NCBI RefSeq assembly: GCF_020686945.1
Contig: NZ_JAJEPR010000004.1
Span: forward strand, 144,579 to 208,578
Source of the DNA: Limivivens faecihominis
GTDB taxonomy: Bacteria; Bacillota; Clostridia; Lachnospirales; Lachnospiraceae
DNA length: 64,000 nt
Reading direction: 5' to 3'
The notes under the pieces are model-generated. The model was not told where the DNA came from. It worked only from the letters and a program-made list of their open reading frames with translations, and made no database searches. Below are positions 16,116 to 23,845 of this stretch, in pieces. The position numbers were made by a program, and so were the translations under genes. Numbering within the stretch: position 1 is the first letter of the stretch; each line of letters opens with the position of its first letter.

Positions 16116-17269
16116 GCAGACTTTGTGTATTTATGCTTCCGCTGGCGCCAGATTATTCCGGAGCGGCATCGGCACTTTTTGATCTGGGCGGCATCGTAGT
16201 CATGCACGACGCTTCCGGCTGTACCGGAAACTTCACCGGCTATGACGAGCCGCGCTGGATGGGTTCCCGCTCGGCAGTCTACTGCTCCGGCCTTCGGAGA
16301 ATGGACGCGGTGCTGGGAAACGATGAAAAATTCATCGACGCCACCCTGAAAGCCGCGGAGGACTTAAATCCCTCCATCATCGCTTATCTCGGAAGCCCGG
16401 TTCCAACTGTCATCGGAACCGACTTAAAAGGAATGGCGGCCGAGACGGAGAACATCAGCGGCATTCCCTCCTTCGCTTTTCCGACCACAGGCCTTGACTA
16501 TTACGACAAAGGCGCTTCCGACGTCTTCATGACTCTGATCCGCCGCTTCGCAAAGAAAAAGAACACGGCGGAGAAAACAAGCAAAAAGCTGAATGTTCTC
16601 GGCATGCTTCCACTGGATGTGGGAAACAGAGGAAATTCCGACCGAATCCTTGCCTGGCTGAAAGACGCAGGATATGAGATCCAGTCCGATTTCGCGATGG
16701 GTCTTTCCATGGACCAGATCAAAAACTGCCCGGACGCGGACTTAAACCTGGTGGCTGCCCGTTCCGGCCTTGCCGCCGCCCGTTTCCTGGAGAAAAAATA
16801 CGGCATCCCCTATATCTGCGGCCTGCCTTTAGGCGACGGAGCAGAACTGAAAGACCGTCTGGAAAAACAGGAGCGGTTCCAGCCCCTTCCGGAAGGCAAT
16901 AGCGATAAGAAAGGCATCCTGATCATTCACGAGCAGATTTTTGCCAACGAGCTTCGGGCCCTTCTCTCCAAAGAGACCGACGTTCCCATCACCGTGGGAA
17001 GCCTTTTCGGCCTGGAGGCAGAATTGAAAGCTCCGCAGGATGTTCACCTTCCTGATGAGCTCAGCGCCATCCGGGAGATCAACAGCGGCAAATATCAGGT
17101 CGTCCTCGCAGATCCGGAATTTGAAAAGGTGATCCGCCGGGAAGATGTCCGGCTGGTAAGACTTCCCCATGTGGCTCTTTCCAGTAAGCTTCACTGGGAC
17201 GAATACCCGGATTATCTCGGGGAGGATATTTCTAAAATTATCGAAAGCACAGTGAAAGGGAGGAACTGA
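16112..17269 (+). CDS. Nitrogenase component 1-like protein, subunit B (NifK/D-like)
   Basis: 385 residues, overlapping subunit A by four bases (ATGA). Two cluster-type cysteines are visible, C37 in HDASGCTGN and C58 in AVYCSGLRRM; the latter is followed by DAVLGND, as in the NifK EDDAVFGG region. In the third position the expected cysteine is missing: GSPVPTVIGTD (94-104) has proline or serine there. A reduced ligand set is known in other nitrogenase-like reductases (BchNB type). The C-terminal half is a Rossmann-like domain without the FeMo-cofactor ligands. Probable heterodimer partner of subunit A. Confidence 0.85.
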   Translation: MSRLCVFMLPLAPDYSGAASALFDLGGIVVMHDASGCTGNFTGYDEPRWMGSRSAVYCSGLRRMDAVLGNDEKFIDATLKAAEDLNPSIIAYLGSPVPTVIGTDLKGMAAETENISGIPSFAFPTTGLDYYDKGASDVFMTLIRRFAKKKNTAEKTSKKLNVLGMLPLDVGNRGNSDRILAWLKDAGYEIQSDFAMGLSMDQIKNCPDADLNLVAARSGLAAARFLEKKYGIPYICGLPLGDGAELKDRLEKQERFQPLPEGNSDKKGILIIHEQIFANELRALLSKETDVPITVGSLFGLEAELKAPQDVHLPDELSAIREINSGKYQVVLADPEFEKVIRREDVRLVRLPHVALSSKLHWDEYPDYLGEDISKIIESTVKGRN

Positions 17270-17328
17270 TCCGCTATCACTTGCCCATACAGAAACTACA
17301 AACCCTACACAAAAGAAAGGAATACCAA

Positions 17329-18501
17329 ATGACTATCAGAAAAATTCAGAAAATTTTTGCCGGCGTACTGACGGTATCTGTACTGACAGCCAGCCTTTTC
17401 GGCGGCAGCGCACTGGCTTCCGAGACAGAGACTGTTTCCGAAACCACCACAGAAGCAGCTTCTGAAGCAGGAAGCGAGGAGAGCACAGGAACCAGAACCA
17501 TCGTGGACCACACAGGAGCAGAGGTTGTTCTTCCGGAGAAGATCGAGCGTGTCGTAATTTCCTCCATCCTTCCCCTTCCTTCTGTATACTGCTTGTTCCG
17601 TGGAAGCGCCGATGACATTGTAGGTATTCATCCGAGCTCCATGGCCGCAGCAGAAAACTCCTATCTGATCAACGTATTCCCGGAGATCGCCAATGCGGAC
17701 ACCAGCTTCGTGGAAAACGGAGAGGTAAACATTGAGCAGCTCCTAGCACTGAAACCGGACGTTGTATTTTACAGTGCAAACAATACCGACGAGCGTGAGA
17801 TGTACGACAACGCAGGAATCCCGGCTGTTGGCTTCTCCACCAGCATGTCTGACTATGACTGTGTAGAGACTTACGCAGACTGGATTCAGCTTCTTGGTGA
17901 CATTTACGGAGAGCAGGCCACCGCTAACGAGATCATCGCAGAGGGCAGAAGTGTTGCAGAAGAGATCAAATCTGTGACCTCCACCATCTCTGACGAGGAC
18001 AAGCCGAAGGTTCTGATCCTCTTCAACTATGCAGACGGCGTCATCAAAACCTCCGGTTCCAACTTCTTCGGCCAGTACTGGATCGAGACCGCAGGCGGCA
18101 TCAACGTGGCAGCAGACTTAAGCGGCACCCCGGAGATCAACATGGAGCAGGTTTACGAGTGGGATCCGGATATCATCTTTATCACGAACTTCTCCCCGTA
18201 TCAGCCCGACGATCTCTACAACAACACCATCGACGGAGACGACTGGAGCAATGTAACTGCAGTCAAGAATCAGCAGGTTTACAAATTCCCGCTGGGTATG
18301 TATCGCTGGTTCCCGCCCGCATCTGACACTCCGCTGGTACTGAAATGGCTTGCCACCAAGATCCAGCCGGACCTTTTCAAAGATATGGATATGGCTCAGG
18401 AGATCAAAGATTACTATGAGAAATATTACAATGTAACCCTTACGGATGAAGATCTTCAGAAGATCTACAATCCTGTAAGTGCAGCATCCGGAGTAAAATA
18501 A
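17329..18501 (+). CDS. Iron-chelate-type ABC substrate-binding protein (FecB/BtuF fold)
   Basis: 390 residues from the ATG at 17329, with AGAAAGGA eight bases upstream. A signal peptide (cleavage near ALASE) leads into a Glu/Thr/Ser-rich linker and then a type-III binding-protein domain beginning TRTIVDHTGAEVVLP, with LLALKPDVVFY and a C-terminal helix pair. This family binds ferric siderophores, haem or cobalamin. No lipobox cysteine is seen, which is unusual in a Gram-positive bacterium. The permease and ATPase genes follow. Confidence 0.9.
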   Translation: MTIRKIQKIFAGVLTVSVLTASLFGGSALASETETVSETTTEAASEAGSEESTGTRTIVDHTGAEVVLPEKIERVVISSILPLPSVYCLFRGSADDIVGIHPSSMAAAENSYLINVFPEIANADTSFVENGEVNIEQLLALKPDVVFYSANNTDEREMYDNAGIPAVGFSTSMSDYDCVETYADWIQLLGDIYGEQATANEIIAEGRSVAEEIKSVTSTISDEDKPKVLILFNYADGVIKTSGSNFFGQYWIETAGGINVAADLSGTPEINMEQVYEWDPDIIFITNFSPYQPDDLYNNTIDGDDWSNVTAVKNQQVYKFPLGMYRWFPPASDTPLVLKWLATKIQPDLFKDMDMAQEIKDYYEKYYNVTLTDEDLQKIYNPVSAASGVK

Positions 18502-18579
18502 CTTCGGAAAGACTTACGCCGGAAGCAGTTTTCCGTACTGTTTCCGGCGTTTCCAGTATTTGAAAGGAACTTACGACAG

Positions 18580-19593
18580 ATGGCAGCAAAACGAACCTCT
18601 CATAAGACCAGAAATCTTATCATCGCGGTCCTTCCCCTTCTGGCGGCACTCATCTGCCTGGGGATCGGCAGATATTCATTAAGCGTCCAGGAAACAGTAA
18701 AAATTCTTTTTTCCCATTTCACCGGCTATGAACCGGACCCCACGGGCTACACGGTTATTTTTAACGTAAGACTTCCCAGAATCCTTCTGGCGATCCTAGT
18801 GGGCGCGGGCCTTTCCTGCGCGGGAGCTGCTTTTCAGGGCCTTTTTTCCAACCCTCTGGCGACTCCGGACACCCTGGGCGTGGCCAGTGGCGCTTCCTTC
18901 GGCGCGGTCTTAGGGCTTCTCATGCATGGAAACCTGATCCTGGTTCAGATGCTGGCCCTGATCTTTGGAATCATCTCCTGTATTATCACCTATTCCATCA
19001 GCCGAAAAAACGGAAAGAGCAGCATCGTCATGATTGTCCTGGCCGGAATGGTGATCTCCGCGGTTTTTGAGGCTCTGGTTTCCCTGATGAAATATGTGGC
19101 GGACCCGGAGGAGGAGCTTCCCACGATTACTTACTGGCTCATGGGAAGCATGTCCCGGAGTACCTACAATAACCTCATGATGGGCGCTCCCTTTATCATC
19201 GCCGGAATCCTTCTGATCTTTGCTCTTCGCTGGAGACTCAATATCATGTCCCTGAATGAGGACGAGGCCAGTTCCCTCGGCATGAATATCCAGATCATGC
19301 GTCTGGTCTTCATCGCGGCCTCTTCCATGATCACGGCTTCCTGCGTCTCCATGTGTGGCCAGGTGGGCTGGGTCGGTCTTCTGATCCCACATATCTCCCG
19401 GATGATCGGCGGAAACAACAACCGCTCCGTCATTCCCATAAGCATCGGTCTTGGGGCATTCTTTATGATTGTCATGGACACCTTTGCCCGGGCGGCCACA
19501 GCGGCGGAGATTCCGATTTCCATTCTGACAGCTATTGTGGGAGCGCCGGTATTTATCATACTTTTAAGAAAAACAGGAGGTGCCTGGTCATGA
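18580..19593 (+). CDS. FecCD/BtuC-type ABC permease
   Basis: 337 residues with about ten membrane segments and the family motifs VRLPRILLAILVGAGLSCAG (around residues 61-80), NPLATPDTLGVASGASFGAV and GLLIPHISRM near residue 268. It forms the homodimeric channel for iron-siderophore, haem or cobalamin import. The stop overlaps the ATPase start (ATGA at 19590-19593). A 78-base gap after the binding protein contains a possible small hairpin (CCGGAA...TTCCGG) without a clear T-run. Confidence 0.95.
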   Translation: MAAKRTSHKTRNLIIAVLPLLAALICLGIGRYSLSVQETVKILFSHFTGYEPDPTGYTVIFNVRLPRILLAILVGAGLSCAGAAFQGLFSNPLATPDTLGVASGASFGAVLGLLMHGNLILVQMLALIFGIISCIITYSISRKNGKSSIVMIVLAGMVISAVFEALVSLMKYVADPEEELPTITYWLMGSMSRSTYNNLMMGAPFIIAGILLIFALRWRLNIMSLNEDEASSLGMNIQIMRLVFIAASSMITASCVSMCGQVGWVGLLIPHISRMIGGNNNRSVIPISIGLGAFFMIVMDTFARAATAAEIPISILTAIVGAPVFIILLRKTGGAWS

Positions 19594-20375
19594 TCTTTCG
19601 GGTAGAAAACGGATGCTTTGGATACAAGGAAAAACAGATTCTGAAAAGTATCAGCTTTACCGTGGGGGACGGGGAGGTGCTTTCCGTCCTGGGTTCTAAC
19701 GGTGTGGGAAAGACCACCCTTTTGAAATGTATGATGGGTCTTCTCAAATGGAACAGTGGCCATTCCTATGTGGACGATCAGGAGATCAGTCAGATGAAAC
19801 ACAAGGATTTCTGGAAAAAGATCGCCTATGTTCCCCAGGCAAAGGGAGCCGCCTTCGGTTATTCCGCTCTTGACATGGTGACGCTTGGCCGGAGCGCTCA
19901 CCTCGGAACCTTCGCCCAGCCGGGAAAAGAGGACCGGAAAGCGGCGGAGGAAGCCATGGAGGAGATCGGCGTCACTTATCTCCGGGACAAGCTCTGTACG
20001 GAGATGAGCGGCGGAGAGCTTCAGATGGTTCTCATCGCCCGGGCGCTGACGATTTTTCCCTCCATGCTGGTTCTGGATGAGCCCGAGTCCAACCTCGACT
20101 TCAAAAATCAGCTCATCATTCTGGAGACGATTCAGAAGCTCTCAAAAAACAGGGGGATTTCGGCCATCGTCAATACCCATTATCCGGAGCATGCCCTGAA
20201 GATTTCCGACAAGGCCCTGCTTCTCAACCAGGACGGAACCAATATTTTCGGAGATGCGGCTGAGGTCATCAACGTGGAAAATATGCGCCATTCCTTCTCG
20301 GTGCAGGTCCATATCAACCAGTTTTCCGTGGATGGAAGGGAATACCGAAGCGTCGTTCCTCTCCATCTCGTGTGA
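19590..20375 (+). CDS. FecE/BtuD-type ABC importer ATPase
   Basis: 261 residues from the ATG at 19590, eleven bases after an AGGAGG site. Walker A is LGSNGVGKTT, the signature MSGGELQ, Walker B LVLDEPESNLD, and the H-loop NTHYPEH. Similar FecE-type ATPases energise uptake of iron chelates, haem or cobalamin. It is coupled by ATGA overlap to the permease before it; the GTPase gene starts ten bases after its stop. Confidence 0.95.
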   Translation: MIFRVENGCFGYKEKQILKSISFTVGDGEVLSVLGSNGVGKTTLLKCMMGLLKWNSGHSYVDDQEISQMKHKDFWKKIAYVPQAKGAAFGYSALDMVTLGRSAHLGTFAQPGKEDRKAAEEAMEEIGVTYLRDKLCTEMSGGELQMVLIARALTIFPSMLVLDEPESNLDFKNQLIILETIQKLSKNRGISAIVNTHYPEHALKISDKALLLNQDGTNIFGDAAEVINVENMRHSFSVQVHINQFSVDGREYRSVVPLHLV

Positions 20376-20385
20376 GGTATCTTCC

Positions 20386-21081
20386 ATGAAAATGATCACA
20401 GTAGCAGGAGCTCACGCCTGCGGGAAAACCTCCGTGATCCTAAAAACGGCGGAGCTCCTCTTAAAGGAGAACTGCCGGCCGGGTGTCATGAAGCTGGACT
20501 GCATTTCCAGTGAGGACGACCGGATCTACAGCGCGGCAGGAATCACAAACGTCAAATACATTTCAGGAAACATCTGCCCGGACCACTATTTTGCGGATTC
20601 CATCTCGGATATCTTCCAGTGGGGCCTGAAAGAAAAGCTGGATCTTCTGATTACGGAGAGCGCAGGCCTCTGCGGCCGATGTTCTCCGCATATCCGCGAT
20701 ATTCCGGCGGTCTGTGTGATCGACTGCCTCTCCGGCATTACCGCGCCCCAGAAGATCGGGCCCATGCTGCGGTATGCGGACTTCATCGCCGTGACGAAAG
20801 GGGATCTCGTGTCCCCGGCGGAGCGGGAGGTTTTTCTTCACAACATCCGCCTGGCCAACCGGAAAGCCCGGGTGAGCTTTATCAACGGTCTGACCGGTCA
20901 AGGAGCCTACCGGCTGGCTTCCTTCATCCGGGAAAGTGCGGAGGAGGAGACCATCGACGGTAAATTTTTACGCTTCACAATGCCCTCGGCGGTCTGCAGC
21001 TTCTGCGCCGGGCAGATGCAGCTCCAGCAGAAAGGAAACGGTGGACGGATCAAGCGAATGTGGGGAGAAGAGAATGGATAA
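20386..21081 (+). CDS. G3E/HypB-like P-loop GTPase, possible metallochaperone
   Basis: 231 residues. The P-loop is AGAHACGKTS (residues 7-16), and the switch/Walker B region is LLITESAGLCGRCSPH. TKGD stands in the guanine-specificity position, and there is a C-terminal CSFC pair. The architecture recalls HypB/UreG/CobW GTPases that insert metals into enzymes. Cysteine pairs (CGRC, CSFC) suggest metal or cluster binding. It sits between the importer and a second ATPase, overlapping the latter by eight bases. Role in this cluster is inference: metal delivery to, or maturation of, the nitrogenase-like protein. Confidence 0.7.
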   Translation: MKMITVAGAHACGKTSVILKTAELLLKENCRPGVMKLDCISSEDDRIYSAAGITNVKYISGNICPDHYFADSISDIFQWGLKEKLDLLITESAGLCGRCSPHIRDIPAVCVIDCLSGITAPQKIGPMLRYADFIAVTKGDLVSPAEREVFLHNIRLANRKARVSFINGLTGQGAYRLASFIRESAEEETIDGKFLRFTMPSAVCSFCAGQMQLQQKGNGGRIKRMWGEENG

Positions 21082-21868
21082 AAATTCAGAAAACTTATTA
21101 CAGGGCTTCCCGGAAGCCGTGGAGTCTTTTACAGTTTACGGCGGTTTCGACAAGGACCGGAAGCCAGAAATTATAGAAGTGACACTTCACAAAGGGGACT
21201 GTGCCTGCGTCTGTGGAAAGACCGGCTCCGGAAAGACGCGGCTTCTGGAGGATATCGAGTACCTGGCCTCCGGCGATTCCCCCTCTGGCCGAAAAATACG
21301 GATCAACGGTCTAGAACTCACGGAGGAACTACGGCTGGAGCTGGAAAACCGTTTTTGTGCCTGCCTGTCCCAGAGTATGAACTTTGTCATGGAACTTTCC
21401 TGCCGGGATTTTATTTTTCAGCATGCCGGAAGCAGGGGGATTCCCTGTACGGAAGAACTCATGGAGAAAATCCTCGCCTGCGCCAACTCCCTGGCCGGGG
21501 AGCCCCTTCACCCGGAGGATATGATCACAGCTTTGAGCGGCGGCCAGTCCCGGGCATTGATGATCGCAGATATCGCCTTTCTCTCAGCAGCCCCGGCAGT
21601 CCTCATCGACGAGCCGGAAAATGCCGGTATCGACAAGGACGCCATCATCCGGATCCTGGCGGAGAAAGGGAAGATCGTTCTCATTTCCACCCATGATCCG
21701 ATCCTGGCCCTGTCCTGTGAAAAACGGATCTTCATTGAAAACGGCGGAATCCGGGGAATTGTCACCCGCACAGCGACGGAAGAGGAGCTTTTAAAAGAAC
21801 TTCGGGCGCAGGAAGAGCGGATGAAAGAGATCCGAAATCAGATCCGGGGAGGGAAAAACATTGGATAA
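21074..21868 (+). CDS. Free-standing ABC-type ATPase of the cluster
   Basis: 264 residues from the ATG at 21074. Walker A is CGKTGSGKTR, the signature LSGGQSRA, Walker B VLIDEPENAGID, and the H-loop STHDP. A Cys-rich patch is present in the first half (CACVCGK, CACL). No membrane partner is encoded here, so it may act as a soluble ATPase, as SufC does in Fe-S assembly, or pair with the importer. Its N-terminus (about 40 residues) is longer than in FecE. The stop overlaps the next start. Confidence 0.75.
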   Translation: MDKNSENLLQGFPEAVESFTVYGGFDKDRKPEIIEVTLHKGDCACVCGKTGSGKTRLLEDIEYLASGDSPSGRKIRINGLELTEELRLELENRFCACLSQSMNFVMELSCRDFIFQHAGSRGIPCTEELMEKILACANSLAGEPLHPEDMITALSGGQSRALMIADIAFLSAAPAVLIDEPENAGIDKDAIIRILAEKGKIVLISTHDPILALSCEKRIFIENGGIRGIVTRTATEEELLKELRAQEERMKEIRNQIRGGKNIG

Positions 21869-22712
21869 ACGACCCTATGATCTCTGGGCGGAGGTTCCAA
21901 GCCCCATAAAGACGAGATTAAGAAATGCCTTTACCGCCTATGCAGAGGAGTGTTTTCAGAAAGACGGCATTCTTCTGAAAGCCTACGTCCCGGCCCAGGT
22001 GGGCGGAAATATGCCAAAGGAAGAATATTTAAAAGGGATGAAGCCCGAAGACCTTCCCGACGCCTGTTTTCTCATGGATTTCGGCGAGTGCTCGGAAGCC
22101 ACCTTTGCCGCCCTGGCAGAAAAGGCTTACGAAAAGCCGGAGATCCGTGCCTGGTTCCCCGAGGTGATGGCGGTGGATATAAGACGTCTGGGCGAGCGAA
22201 AGATACCTGAAACCTACGACGACCTTTTAAGGGAAGAGTACCGGGGCGAGATCTGCCTCATCGGAAATAAAAAGATGCCGGACCCTCTCGCCGGTCTCTA
22301 CATGCTCCGGAAATATGGACCAGAAGGCCTGGAGGCCTTTGTGCGAAACGTCGCCTCCTTCGCCCCGCCCTCGGAGACTCTCCGCCATGTGGGACGGCTC
22401 TCCAACACCTACGGTTCCATTTTTCTCATGCCGCCCCTGTTTGCCCAGATCTGCCTGGAAAAACCGGCGGCAAAGGTTGTCATCCCCAGAAGCGGAGCCC
22501 TCGCCGAACCCATGCTCCTCTACCAGAAACCCGTCGCTCCGGCCAAAGAAAAAGTCCGCGGCTTCTTCGATTCTGCCGCCTTCCGCGAGCTCATGGCAGA
22601 CTACCAGATGCCCGCCATCGGAGATAACCGATTCCGGATTGAGAAAAGCTGTTGGGCGCTGGCGACGGAAGAAGAACTTGAAATCGTATTTCATGCTTTT
22701 CATAAAAAGTGA
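21861..22712 (+). CDS. Cytoplasmic protein with ferric-binding-protein (AfuA-like) fold
   Basis: 283 residues starting at TTG 21861, seven bases after GGGAGGG and overlapping the preceding stop. Motifs match the type-II periplasmic binding fold of Fe(III)/polyamine binding proteins: PETYDDLLREEYRGEICL, DPLAGLYMLRKYGPEGLEAF, and VVIPRSGALAEPM near residue 213. There is no signal peptide or lipobox, so unlike its relatives it should stay in the cytoplasm. It is the last gene of the cluster. It could carry the ligand or metal inside the cell; this is inference. Confidence 0.7.
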   Translation: MDKRPYDLWAEVPSPIKTRLRNAFTAYAEECFQKDGILLKAYVPAQVGGNMPKEEYLKGMKPEDLPDACFLMDFGECSEATFAALAEKAYEKPEIRAWFPEVMAVDIRRLGERKIPETYDDLLREEYRGEICLIGNKKMPDPLAGLYMLRKYGPEGLEAFVRNVASFAPPSETLRHVGRLSNTYGSIFLMPPLFAQICLEKPAAKVVIPRSGALAEPMLLYQKPVAPAKEKVRGFFDSAAFRELMADYQMPAIGDNRFRIEKSCWALATEEELEIVFHAFHKK

Positions 22713-22721
22713 GGAAATGTT

Positions 22722-22746
22722 ACTTATAGTCCGTTGATACATAAGC
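22722..22746 (+). promoter_or_regulatory. C-box operator for the restriction controller protein
   Basis: ACTTATAGT-CCGTTG-ATACATAAG closely matches the C-box layout known from C.PvuII/C.Esp1396I-type controllers: an ACT-TAT-AGT half, a CCGT-like centre, and a second half. It lies about 50-70 bases before the controller start. Confidence 0.65.
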
Positions 22747-22785
22747 AACATATCATTACAATTTGCTTATATACTGATATAGTAT
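22741..22785. promoter_or_regulatory. Second pair of dyads ahead of the controller gene
   Basis: ATAAGCAA (22741) and TTGCTTAT (22763) form an 8-bp inverted repeat. ATACT-GATAT-AGTAT (22771-22785) is a further perfect 5-bp dyad overlapping the likely -10 region. These may be additional controller sites or part of the divided C-box array. Confidence 0.4.
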
Positions 22786-22793
22786 GAGGTTGT

Positions 22794-23006
22794 ATGCAAA
22801 TGATAAAGCAAAAAGTAGGAGCGCGCGTGCGGGAACTTAGGAATCAGAAAGGCCTGAGTCAGGAAAAACTTGCACTTGCAGCTGATATTGACCGGACTTA
22901 TATAGCCAGCGTAGAGAGCGGAAAACGAAATATTTCTATTGTTAATCTTGAGAAACTTATCATTGCACTGGATACCAGCTTTGCAGAATTTTTTGAGGGA
23001 ATGTGA
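22794..23006 (+). CDS. Restriction-modification controller (C) protein, XRE-type HTH
   Basis: 70 residues, almost all a five-helix XRE domain: VRELRNQKGLSQEKLALAAD, then RTYIASVESGKRNISIVNLEKL. This size and sequence are typical of C proteins that autoregulate and delay restriction-enzyme expression after entry into a new host. A C-box-like operator lies upstream and the endonuclease gene overlaps its stop, as in classic C-R operons. Base composition drops sharply to AT-rich here, a sign of transfer. Confidence 0.9.
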   Translation: MQMIKQKVGARVRELRNQKGLSQEKLALAADIDRTYIASVESGKRNISIVNLEKLIIALDTSFAEFFEGM

Positions 23007-23794
23007 GGTGTAATGGTTTGGAATATAAGTATATCGTAAACAATAATAATCGCATTATCATCAGGGACGAATTGATTTTATCAAATCAGCAGATCCTTCA
23101 GGCAATAAATTTTTGCAATCAGGCACTGCAGAAGTTAGATCAGGAAACAAAGCAGTTTGATATCAATATTTTTGAGATTCTTGGAATGCGGAATTTAAGC
23201 GGAATGGTCGGCGAATATTTTGCGAAAAGTGTTCAGCGTTTTTCAGAAGGACATTTACATTCAAATCTGCATCAGGATGGTTATCCGGATCTGTTGCTGA
23301 CTAACACAAGGGAAAGTTTGAATTATTACGCGTCACTTTATCTGGAGCAAAACGGCAAAAAATATCCATCTGAGAAGTCTTTATTCAGCCCGTTTAAGTA
23401 TGGAGGAATAGAAGTAAAAGCAACCTGTGGCAATACACCGCCAGCTTCTCAATCTCCAAAACCATTGATTGGTGAACAGCGGATAGAAAAAATAATCTCT
23501 CTTGACTGGAAGGCACATCACCGTGAAACAAATAATTTATTAGCAATTGTATGGGATTTTATTAATGAAGTACCCACAATCACAGCCTGTTTTTATCGTA
23601 ATGATCTGAATATGGATGACTGGGGAAAGATCGTTCAGCCTCGAAAGGACGGCGGACGAACCACCAGCGTTTCCATCATGACAGCTGGCGGAGTCAGGAA
23701 AATGTGTGAGGGCTGGCTGGCCGTCATTGATATGGATGCTTATATAGAAGCTTTTTCCAGACGAAAATGGATTGGATATAAAATAAAAGAATAA
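23003..23794 (+). CDS. Type II restriction endonuclease, PD-(D/E)XK fold
   Basis: About 258-263 residues. The start may be the GTG at 23003, overlapping the controller stop, or the TTG at 23018, which is better placed after GAGGTG. The nuclease core is visible as DGYPDLLL near residue 91 and GGIEVKATCG near residue 134 (the ExK pair). I do not recognise the recognition specificity. Genetic context (controller upstream, convergent cytosine methyltransferase downstream) supports the call. Confidence 0.8.
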   Translation: MRCNGLEYKYIVNNNNRIIIRDELILSNQQILQAINFCNQALQKLDQETKQFDINIFEILGMRNLSGMVGEYFAKSVQRFSEGHLHSNLHQDGYPDLLLTNTRESLNYYASLYLEQNGKKYPSEKSLFSPFKYGGIEVKATCGNTPPASQSPKPLIGEQRIEKIISLDWKAHHRETNNLLAIVWDFINEVPTITACFYRNDLNMDDWGKIVQPRKDGGRTTSVSIMTAGGVRKMCEGWLAVIDMDAYIEAFSRRKWIGYKIKE

Positions 23795-23796
23795 TA

Positions 23797-23845
23797 AAGA
23801 AGTGGTATAAGTGCATTTGACGTATACCACTTCTAATTTTATTTA
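23797..23845. terminator. Bidirectional terminator between endonuclease and methyltransferase
   Basis: AGAAGTGGTATA (23798-23809) pairs perfectly with TATACCACTTCT (23823-23834). It is T-rich on the plus side and preceded by an A-rich stretch that serves as the minus-strand T-run. It lies between two convergent stops. Confidence 0.8.

Noticed and set aside
14102..17269. True molybdenum nitrogenase (nifHDK)
   Set aside because: Subunits are about 70-130 residues too short, the third cysteine of subunit B and the cofactor ligands are missing, and no nifB, nifE, nifN or nifV is present in the window.
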